Positions 7,806 through 14,489 of a stretch of 17,048 bases of DNA are shown here, in pieces (position 1 is the stretch's first letter; every line of letters begins with the position of its first letter). A program made the position numbers and the translations under genes. The notes under the pieces were generated by a model that ran no database searches, was not told the origin of the DNA, and worked only from the letters and a program-made list of their open reading frames with translations. Location: the NCBI GenBank assembly GCA_902766985.1, contig CACXFP010000162.1, positions 1 through 17,048 on the forward strand. The letters run 5' to 3'. The DNA comes from an uncultured Bacteroidia bacterium (GTDB lineage Bacteria; Bacteroidota; Bacteroidia; Bacteroidales; UBA932).

Positions 7806-10502
7806 ATGAGACACTTGACACTGATCAGAGCTGTAGCCGGAGTCCTTGCCGCATCCATGCTTGCAACATCCTTCTCCGCTTCAGCCGCCGTGAAAAAGCC
7901 TAAAAAGGATGCTGCCAAGCAGGACACCATCCATGTGGTAGGACATGCCCATATGGACATGAACTGGCTCTGGCCCCTTGCCGAGACGCAGAAGATGTCC
8001 GTCGACAACCTCCGCCAGGCGGTTGCCTTCATGAAGGAATTCCCCGATTATACCATGCTCCTGAGCCAGGCTGCGAATTACCGTTTCACCGAGGAAGCCG
8101 ATCCGGCCCTGTTCCTTGAAGTGAAGAAATACGTTGCGGAAGGCCGTCTGGAGCCTGTCGGCGGAATGTGGGTCCAAAGCGACCAGAACATGCCGTCCGG
8201 AGAGGCCCTCTCCCGTTCTTTCCTCCTTGGACAGAGGTACTTCCTGTCCCGTTTCGGAAAGATGGCCACGGTAGGCTGGCTCCCTGATGATTTCGGCCAC
8301 CATTCCCAGCTCCCGCAGATGCTCAACCTTTCCGGCATGAAGTATTATTTCTTCATGAGGACGTCTCCCAATCCCGGTTCACAGTGGTGGATCGGGGCCG
8401 ACGGTTCAAAGGTTCTCTGCTATAATAACGACAATTACAACGGAACCATAAACGAGCAGATGAAGGAGAAACTCGTCAAGTTCCCTGGAGGCAAGGGCAG
8501 GATACTGAGCCCGACCGGAGTGGGGGACCACGGCGGCGGGCCCACCAGGCAGAATATCCTGGACGTCCATGCGCTCGATGCCAAGCCCGGTTTCCCTGCG
8601 GTCAAGTTCACCACAGCCGAGAATTTCTTCAAGGCGATGGAGAAGGAAATGGATATAGCCGGACGTCCCACCCATGAGGGAGAGATGGGCTTTATCTTCG
8701 AGGGCTGCTACACCAATGTGGCCGAAGTCAAGCAGTACAACCGCTGGTGCGAGAATTCCCTTTATGAGAGCGAGTGGTTCAATTCCCTCGACTGGATGAG
8801 GGGTTGGAGATATCCCCAGAGGGCACTCAACAATATTTGGGAAAGCGTCGTTTTCAACCAGTTCCACGACATTATCCCCGGCTCTGCCATCTTCGAGTCC
8901 AACAGGGAGTCGGTTGGCCGTTACATTGAGGCTTACAGGCAGTCCAACGAGCTCAGGGACAATGCTATGCTCGATTATGCATCCGGTATCCCTTACGAGA
9001 AGGGACTCGGCCAGCCCATAGTCGCCTTCAATGTCCAGCCCTACGGCGGGAAGGCTATTGTGGAGGCTGACATCTTCTCTTACGAACAGCCCTGGAATTC
9101 CAAGCTCTCCAGCTGGACAAATTATTATGCATACGGGAATGTAGCCCGTGCCGACGCATCCATGCCCACTACGGTATATGTGAGGGACGCAGAAGGCCGC
9201 GAATATCCCGCCCAGGTTATCGGCGGAAAGTCCTTCCCTCCCGGATGGCGTTCAACTGTCCAGTTCGTCGTCGACGACATGCCTGCCGGCGGCTACCGTA
9301 CATTCTACGTCGACGTGCAGAAGCAGGGCGTTGACAACAGGGAGATCCCCTATGCCGACAATACCTTCGAGACCGATTACTACAAGATCCGCATCAATCC
9401 CGCTACAGGAAACATCACCTCCCTCATAGACAAGGAGGACGGCAGGGAATATGTGAAGTCCGGCGAAGAACTCAACACCTTCAGGATGTATCTCGAGCGC
9501 AAGGACGGAAGCATGAAGTCCTGGCTTATCAACGGGGCCGACAAGGTCGAGGATGTTACCGGGACTGTAGGTAAGGTGGAAGTCACAAACGGTCCCGTCA
9601 GGGCTTGCGTGAAGTCCGAGAGGATCTGGGGCAGGTCAAGGATCATTTCCCGTACATACATCTACCGTTCCTATCCCCGCATCGACTACGACGTGGACGT
9701 CCACTGGCTTGAGACTGGTTCCGACACCACAACTTCCCCCATGCTGAGGGCAGTGTTCCCGATCTCCATGGGCACGGGAGTGGAGACAAAGTTCATGAAC
9801 GGAGTTCCTTTCAATGTCGTGGAACGTCCTCATGACGGTTTCTGGAAGGGAGCGGCGGTTACCCCCGAGAGCCTCAATCCTGAAGATCCCTCCACGGTCG
9901 AGCGCAGGTTCGGACAGGAGGTCCCCGTGCATCGTTTCGGCGATGTATGCGATTCCCGCGGAGGCTTCGCCCTGATGGCCCGCACCAAGTACGGATATAC
10001 CTATGACAATGGAGAACTCAGGCTTACCCTTCTCAGGGCGGCCGGCAATCCCGACCTGTACCCCAACCTCGGACTTTTCAACATCCAGTACGCCATCTGC
10101 CCCCACACCGGCGACTGGACCGGAGGCCTGATGCAGCTTGCTGAGCGTTACACCCTTCCCGTAAGGGCTACCGAACCCAGGTCCACTTCCCTCGAGAATC
10201 CCGGAGCCGACCTTCCCACCGAGGCTTCCCTCGTCTCCATCGACAAGACTAACGTCCTGCTGACCAGCATGAAGAAGGGTGAGGACGGTGATTTCCTCGT
10301 CGTCCGTCTCTGCGAGATGGAGGGCAAGGACACCGAGGTTACCCTTTCCCTTCCCGGCGAGGTTGTTTCCGCTGAAAGGCTCGACCTGCTCGAGTTCGTC
10401 CTCGAGGATGGGAATGCAGCCCCCGCCGAGGTCGTTGACAATGGCGTGAAGGTTGCCATGAAGCCTCATGAGATCGTTACGCTCGCCATAAATGTTGAGT
10501 AG
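7806..10502 (+). CDS. Exported glycoside hydrolase family 38 alpha-mannosidase
   Basis: This 898-residue retaining alpha-mannosidase should remove alpha-linked mannose from glycans in the periplasm or at the cell surface. Residues 1-27 form a signal peptide with an ASA cleavage site and no lipobox cysteine. The GH38 catalytic part starts with GHAHMDMNW (His49 and Asp51, zinc ligands by analogy with Golgi mannosidase II). WLPDDFGHH follows; its first Asp, 161, aligns with the catalytic nucleophile. GDHGGGPTR and NQFHDIIPGS (His354, the remaining zinc ligand) come next. The C-terminal half is the usual beta-sandwich region and ends in a typical KPHEIVTLAI strand. Length is normal for bacterial members and no key residue is missing. 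The stop is 2 bases before the next start. I see no convincing promoter in the 23-base gap upstream, so it may be read from ftsK or from a promoter inside it. Linkage specificity cannot be read from the sequence. Confidence 0.95.
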   Translation: MRHLTLIRAVAGVLAASMLATSFSASAAVKKPKKDAAKQDTIHVVGHAHMDMNWLWPLAETQKMSVDNLRQAVAFMKEFPDYTMLLSQAANYRFTEEADPALFLEVKKYVAEGRLEPVGGMWVQSDQNMPSGEALSRSFLLGQRYFLSRFGKMATVGWLPDDFGHHSQLPQMLNLSGMKYYFFMRTSPNPGSQWWIGADGSKVLCYNNDNYNGTINEQMKEKLVKFPGGKGRILSPTGVGDHGGGPTRQNILDVHALDAKPGFPAVKFTTAENFFKAMEKEMDIAGRPTHEGEMGFIFEGCYTNVAEVKQYNRWCENSLYESEWFNSLDWMRGWRYPQRALNNIWESVVFNQFHDIIPGSAIFESNRESVGRYIEAYRQSNELRDNAMLDYASGIPYEKGLGQPIVAFNVQPYGGKAIVEADIFSYEQPWNSKLSSWTNYYAYGNVARADASMPTTVYVRDAEGREYPAQVIGGKSFPPGWRSTVQFVVDDMPAGGYRTFYVDVQKQGVDNREIPYADNTFETDYYKIRINPATGNITSLIDKEDGREYVKSGEELNTFRMYLERKDGSMKSWLINGADKVEDVTGTVGKVEVTNGPVRACVKSERIWGRSRIISRTYIYRSYPRIDYDVDVHWLETGSDTTTSPMLRAVFPISMGTGVETKFMNGVPFNVVERPHDGFWKGAAVTPESLNPEDPSTVERRFGQEVPVHRFGDVCDSRGGFALMARTKYGYTYDNGELRLTLLRAAGNPDLYPNLGLFNIQYAICPHTGDWTGGLMQLAERYTLPVRATEPRSTSLENPGADLPTEASLVSIDKTNVLLTSMKKGEDGDFLVVRLCEMEGKDTEVTLSLPGEVVSAERLDLLEFVLEDGNAAPAEVVDNGVKVAMKPHEIVTLAINVE

Positions 10503-10504
10503 TG

Positions 10505-11560
10505 ATGGAATACGGTAAACTTCTCGAATATGTAGGTGACCTCGGCCAGGTGTTCGGCGTCAGGGCCGGAACGCTGACCGAGGGACCTGCCCGGGGGATG
10601 CGTACCTTGGATGTGGACAACGGAGCAGGACTCCGGTTCACCATCCTTCCCGACCGCTGCCTCGACATAGCATCAATAAGCTTCAAGGGCCTGAATTGCA
10701 GTTATTTCAGCAAGACCGGCATGGTCGCTCCCGCCTATAACGCATCCGGGGACAATTTCTTCCGGGTGTTCACCGCCGGCGCGATGACGACATGCGGACT
10801 GCGTAATGTCGGCAATCCGAGCGAGGTGGAAGGGGAGTCCTTCGGCATCCACGGCCGTGTAGGAAGTCTCCCTGCCGCCGATGTCGGCGCCTGGGTTGAA
10901 ATAGAGGACGGCACTCCTGTTGCGAAGATTCGCGGAACCGTGAGGGAGGCTGCTTTCTTCGGTGAGAACCTGAGGCTTACGAGGACCGTTACCTGCAGGT
11001 TCGGCGAAAACTCCATCCATGTCTCGAACGAGATTGAAAACCTCGGTTTCCGGGATGAAACCATGATGGTGCTGATGCACTGCAACGTCGGATGGCCCCT
11101 GCTCGATGCCGGGACACGCTTCCTCGCACCTTCGCTGAATGTCATTCCCAGGGATGCGGAAGCGGAGAAAGGGGTTGACTCGTGGTTCAGGATGCAGGAA
11201 CCGACCGCCGGATATGCCGAGCAGGTGTTCTATCATGAACTTGCCTCTGACGAGGACGGAAACGTAACCGTTGCCTATGTCAATCGCGGAATCGGGATCG
11301 GCGAGGCCTTAACGTTCGACAAGAATGCTTTTCCGGTGTTTACCCAGTGGAAACAGATGGGCCAGGGCGAGTATGTCGCCGCGATGGAGCCAGGCAACTG
11401 TTTCGTGGGCGGAAGGCTGGATCCCAGGAATGCAGGCCGGCTCACTGTGCTCCGTCCCATGGAAAAGCGTTCCTATGACCTTACATTCTCCTTCCACTCC
11501 GGAGAAAAGGAACTGGATGAACTTGATAATCTAATCAACAAACCATTAAAGAAATGTTAA
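10505..11560 (+). CDS. DUF4432 family protein (aldose-1-epimerase-like fold)
   Basis: This 351-residue protein belongs to the galactose-mutarotase-like superfamily, DUF4432 branch. Supporting stretches are FTILPDRCLDI near the N terminus, TTCGLRNVG, FGIHGRVGSLPA (His116), LMHCNVGWPLLD (His192) and AAMEPGNCFVGGR (Glu295). His and Glu in these places fit the catalytic pair of aldose epimerases, but that assignment is inference. It has no signal peptide, so it should act in the cytoplasm, unlike the exported proteins encoded on either side. It starts 2 bases after the mannosidase stop and its end overlaps the next gene by 7 bases (ATGTTAA), so all three are very likely one transcript. I chose the ATG at 10505 over the GTG at 10502, which would overlap the upstream stop. 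A role in interconverting or binding a sugar released from mannosides is plausible but not shown. Confidence 0.88.
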   Translation: MEYGKLLEYVGDLGQVFGVRAGTLTEGPARGMRTLDVDNGAGLRFTILPDRCLDIASISFKGLNCSYFSKTGMVAPAYNASGDNFFRVFTAGAMTTCGLRNVGNPSEVEGESFGIHGRVGSLPAADVGAWVEIEDGTPVAKIRGTVREAAFFGENLRLTRTVTCRFGENSIHVSNEIENLGFRDETMMVLMHCNVGWPLLDAGTRFLAPSLNVIPRDAEAEKGVDSWFRMQEPTAGYAEQVFYHELASDEDGNVTVAYVNRGIGIGEALTFDKNAFPVFTQWKQMGQGEYVAAMEPGNCFVGGRLDPRNAGRLTVLRPMEKRSYDLTFSFHSGEKELDELDNLINKPLKKC

Positions 11561-12975
11561 CCCGTAGAACTTTCCTGAAGAGCATGGCTGCCGCTTCCGC
11601 CGGCCTTGCTTTCGCTCCCGGCGATTTCGTGGCTGCGGCCGCTGAAAGGAAGGGACCCAAAAGTAAAGACAAGGTGAAGATCGCCTACATTGGAATCGGA
11701 AATCGTGGTGACCAGATCATCCACGCATTCGCCGATACCGGCATGGTGGACGTCGTCGCCCTTTGCGATGTAGATCTTGATGGACCCCAGTGCGAGGCCG
11801 TACTGAAGATGTATCCCAAAGCCAAGAGGTTCAGGGATTTCCGTGAGATGTTCGACAAATGCGGGAATGAGTTCGAGGCAGTCGCCGCCGCTGTTCCTGA
11901 TTTCGACCATTTCCCTATCGTGATGCTTTGCCTCGACCAGGGCAAGCATATCTATATTGAGAAGCCTCTCTGCCGCACCTTCCATGAAGCCGAACTTATC
12001 ATGGATTCCGCACGCAGGCATCCCAACGTCGTCACCCAGATGGGCAACCAGGGACATTCGGAAGAGAACTACTTCCAGTTCAAGACCTGGAAAGAGGCCG
12101 GTATCATAAAGGATATCACTGCCGTCACCGCCCATATGAACGACTCCCGCCGCTGGCACAACTACGATGCCAAGATGGTTAAGCCGTTCCCTGCCGAGCC
12201 GCTTCCCAAGAATATGGACTGGGACACCTGGCTCGGACCTATCGGCTGGCACGACTACAACATCAATTACCATCAGGGCAACTGGCGCAGCTGGTATGAC
12301 ATGGGTATGGGAGCCCTCGGAGACTGGGGAGCCCACCTCTTCGACACCGTCCACGAATTCCTAGAGCTCGGCCTGCCGTATGAGATAAGCCTGGAGTACG
12401 CCAACGGGCACAACGACTTCTTCTACCCTTATTCGTCCACCATCCTGTTCCGCTTCCCCCAGAGGAACGGCATGCCTCCGTGCGACCTCACATGGTATGA
12501 CGGCCTTGACAACCTTCCCCCTCTTCCCGAGCATTACTGGGACGCTGCAGGAGCTGCGGCCGATATCCCCGCTTCCGGCCAGAATACCGGTCCCGCTAGC
12601 AAGCTGAAGCCCGGAAGGATACTGTACTCCAAGGACCTCATCTTCAAGGGAGCGTCACACGGCACTCCGCTGTCCATCATTCCCAACGAGGCAGGCATCG
12701 AGGCCATGAAACACCTTCCTGAGGTGCCCAAGAGCCCTTCGAACCATTTCGAGAACTTCCTCCTTTCCTGCCAGGGCCTGGAGAAGACCCGTTCTCCTTT
12801 CGAGGTGAGCGGCGTGCTTGCCCAGGTATTCTGCCTCGGAGTCATCGCCCAGAGGCTCAATGCCAAGCTTTTCTTCGATCCCAGGACGAAGCAGTTTACG
12901 AACAACGAGTTCGCCAACGCCATGCTTGCCGGACTTCCTCCGCGCAAAGGCTGGGAGCAGTTCTACAAGATGTAG
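11554..12975 (+). CDS. Tat-exported Gfo/Idh/MocA family oxidoreductase
   Basis: This 473-residue NAD(P)-dependent oxidoreductase acts on sugars or sugar derivatives. The N terminus, LTRRTFLKS, is a textbook twin-arginine signal (Arg4, Arg5), followed by a hydrophobic stretch and an Ala-rich cleavage region near residues 26-31. Folded export is expected for an enzyme that carries a bound nucleotide cofactor. The Rossmann domain begins KVKIAYIGIGNRG (GIGNRG at 47-52) and ends with the family's EKP motif (136-138). The C-terminal domain has GNQGHSEENYFQF and GALGDWGAHLFD (His261, Asp264). Its substrate is unknown. Related exported enzymes in Bacteroidota include ones acting on 3-keto glycosides, and GH109 shares the fold, but I cannot assign either. 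It overlaps the DUF4432 gene by 7 bases and is the last gene before the hairpins, so it probably closes the operon. Confidence 0.93.
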   Translation: MLTRRTFLKSMAAASAGLAFAPGDFVAAAAERKGPKSKDKVKIAYIGIGNRGDQIIHAFADTGMVDVVALCDVDLDGPQCEAVLKMYPKAKRFRDFREMFDKCGNEFEAVAAAVPDFDHFPIVMLCLDQGKHIYIEKPLCRTFHEAELIMDSARRHPNVVTQMGNQGHSEENYFQFKTWKEAGIIKDITAVTAHMNDSRRWHNYDAKMVKPFPAEPLPKNMDWDTWLGPIGWHDYNINYHQGNWRSWYDMGMGALGDWGAHLFDTVHEFLELGLPYEISLEYANGHNDFFYPYSSTILFRFPQRNGMPPCDLTWYDGLDNLPPLPEHYWDAAGAAADIPASGQNTGPASKLKPGRILYSKDLIFKGASHGTPLSIIPNEAGIEAMKHLPEVPKSPSNHFENFLLSCQGLEKTRSPFEVSGVLAQVFCLGVIAQRLNAKLFFDPRTKQFTNNEFANAMLAGLPPRKGWEQFYKM

Positions 12976-12985
12976 ACCGGAACTC

Positions 12986-13001
12986 TTCCCTGAGAAGGGA
13001 A
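12986..13001 (+). other. Small stem-loop with GAGA tetraloop after the oxidoreductase gene
   Basis: TTCCCT at 12986-12991 pairs perfectly with AGGGAA at 12996-13001 around a four-base GAGA loop, which has the stable GNRA pattern. It begins 10 bases after the stop codon and has no T tract of its own. It could protect the 3' end of the transcript or assist the larger hairpin just downstream. Confidence 0.45.
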
Positions 13002-13007
13002 AATGCT

Positions 13008-13059
13008 ATGCGCACAATTCTGAAAAAACGGCTCAGGATTGTGCGCATTGGCGTTTTTT
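13008..13059 (+). terminator. Probable intrinsic terminator of the mannosidase operon
   Basis: ATGCGCACAATTCTGA (13008-13023) pairs with TCAGGATTGTGCGCAT (13033-13048), giving a 16-base-pair stem with a single U-G wobble and a nine-base loop. Six T residues follow at 13054-13059. They start five bases after the stem, farther than in an ideal terminator. Its place between the operon end and a good promoter supports a terminator role. The flanking A and T runs (13023-13028 and 13054-13059) may let it work in both directions. Confidence 0.55.
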
Positions 13060-13071
13060 ATACTTTTTCCA

Positions 13072-13101
13072 TTGTTTTATCATTCAGAATGACTAACTTT
13101 G
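13072..13101 (+). promoter_or_regulatory. Bacteroidota-type promoter of the 2-oxo-acid dehydrogenase operon
   Basis: TTG at 13072-13074 serves as the -33 element and TAACTTTG at 13094-13101 is a full match to the TAnnTTTG -7 consensus, with 19 bases between them, which is within the usual range. Transcription should begin around 13107-13110, giving a leader of about 30 bases that holds a run of nine A and ends in A/T-rich sequence before the ATG at 13137. No operator-like repeat is evident in it. Confidence 0.7.
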
Positions 13102-13136
13102 AAGATTGAAAAAAAAAGAATAAACGCTAAAATTCT

Positions 13137-14474
13137 ATGCCTAAGGTTGTAATTATGCCCAAACAGGGGCAAAGCGTTGAAAGTTGCATCATTACCGAAT
13201 TTAAAAAGAAGGTCGGCGACACTGTGGCCGTCGGTGACGTGCTCTTCAGCTATGAGACCGACAAGGCCTCTTTTGACGAAGAATCCCAGGTCGAGGGTAC
13301 CGTTCTTGCCATTTTCTATAATGAGAATGACGAGGTTCCCGTCCTTACCAACGTAATGGTCATTGGAAATCCTGGAGAGGCTTTTGATGAATTCGCTCCG
13401 TCGGCTTCTCCAGCCGCCGCTCCCCAGGAGTCTGCTGAGGTTGCCGAAAAAGAAGAGGAAAAGCCCGTGTCGGATGCTCCTGCTGCCGGTGAGGTTGTCG
13501 CCGGAGCTCCTGTTTCTCCCCGTGCCCGCAGGCTTGCGGAGAAGAAGGGTGTAGATACTGCCCAGGTTGCAGGCACCGGCCCTCATGGAAGGATTATCGA
13601 GAGGGATATCGTTGCTGCCCAGGGCTCCCCGAGATCCGGTCTCGCAAAGGCCATGATGGCGGAGGGAGGCCTGGAAGCTCCTGCAAGGGGTTCCGGAATC
13701 GGAGGCATGGTGAAGTCTTCGGACCTCAAGGTATGGAAACCCTCCCATACGGAAGGACTTGCCGGCGAAGGTGAAGAATTCACTGTCAAGAAACTGCCCC
13801 ACATCAGGCAAATCATTGCGAAGGCGATGTACAATTCCCTCCAGAATTCCGCTCAGCTCACCCATATGCTCGGGGCTGATGCCAGGAAGGTACAGGCCCT
13901 TCGCAAGAAGGCCAAGAAGGCATACGCCGACGGGAAGCTTGATACCAACATCACCATAAATGATTTCGTCTGCTATGCTGTAGTCAAGGCCCTTGCGAAA
14001 TTCCCGGAGGTGAATTCCCACTGTCTGGGTGATGCCATGAGGCTTTTCAACGTTGTGAACCTCGGCTGTGCCGTGGATACGGAGAGGGGACTGATGGTTC
14101 CTGCCGTAAAGCATGCCGATTCCCTTGGAATAGTCGAACTCAGCAAGCAGCTGAAGGCCCTGGCGGATGACTGCAAGAAAGGGTCGATCAGCCCCGACCT
14201 CATCGCTACCGAGGCGGCTTCGTTCACGGTTTCAAATCTCGGAGGGTACGGAGTGGAGTGGTTCACCCCTGTCCTTAACCTTCCCCAGACCGCAATCCTC
14301 GGTGTCGGTACGATAGTCCCGCGCCCGGCGGACCTCGGCGGCGGTGTTTACGGATTCGTTCCCTACATGGGCCTTTCCCTCACTTATGACCACCGTTCAA
14401 TTGACGGAGGACTGGCTACGCGTTTCCTCAAGGAGGTAGCAGACCAGATAGGGAATCTTGAAGTTGAATTTTAG
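13137..14474 (+). CDS. Dihydrolipoamide acyltransferase, E2 core of a 2-oxo-acid dehydrogenase complex
   Basis: This 445-residue enzyme moves the acyl group from E1 to coenzyme A and forms the core of the complex. An N-terminal lipoyl domain (residues 2-80) carries YETDKAS, with Lys43 the expected lipoylation site. An Ala/Glu-rich linker follows (about 86-124). The E3-binding domain is at 127-158 (SPRARRLAEKKG to GTGPHGRIIERDI). A second, weaker copy of that pattern lies at 164-197, starting SPR and ending GSGIGGMVKSSDL. The catalytic domain (about 210-445) keeps SNLGGYGVEWF, LPQTAILGVG and the active site DHRSIDGG (His419, Asp423). Only one lipoyl domain is present. The acyl group (acetyl, branched-chain or from acetoin) cannot be decided from the sequence. 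First gene of its operon, behind a good promoter; the E3 gene starts 15 bases after it. Cytoplasmic. Confidence 0.95.
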   Translation: MPKVVIMPKQGQSVESCIITEFKKKVGDTVAVGDVLFSYETDKASFDEESQVEGTVLAIFYNENDEVPVLTNVMVIGNPGEAFDEFAPSASPAAAPQESAEVAEKEEEKPVSDAPAAGEVVAGAPVSPRARRLAEKKGVDTAQVAGTGPHGRIIERDIVAAQGSPRSGLAKAMMAEGGLEAPARGSGIGGMVKSSDLKVWKPSHTEGLAGEGEEFTVKKLPHIRQIIAKAMYNSLQNSAQLTHMLGADARKVQALRKKAKKAYADGKLDTNITINDFVCYAVVKALAKFPEVNSHCLGDAMRLFNVVNLGCAVDTERGLMVPAVKHADSLGIVELSKQLKALADDCKKGSISPDLIATEAASFTVSNLGGYGVEWFTPVLNLPQTAILGVGTIVPRPADLGGGVYGFVPYMGLSLTYDHRSIDGGLATRFLKEVADQIGNLEVEF

Positions 14475-14489
14475 TTAAAACATTATATC

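Noticed and set aside
9636..10469. A 277-codon open frame on the minus strand inside the mannosidase gene
   Set aside because: It is a by-product of codon usage in the GH38 gene; the translation looks like no known protein.
11554..12975. Assignment of the oxidoreductase to GH109 alpha-N-acetylgalactosaminidase
   Set aside because: The Tat signal and fold are shared, but I do not see sequence specific to GH109, and the family is broad. A curated GH109 profile search would decide.
13024..13058. An H-type pseudoknot riboswitch formed by the hairpin loop and the downstream T tract
   Set aside because: Three linking bases cannot plausibly span a stem of about 16 base pairs, and the element lies before a promoter, not in a leader.
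13080..14114. A 344-codon open frame on the minus strand opposite the E2 gene
   Set aside because: It lies against a clear E2 coding sequence and its own promoter region, and its product shows no recognisable domain.
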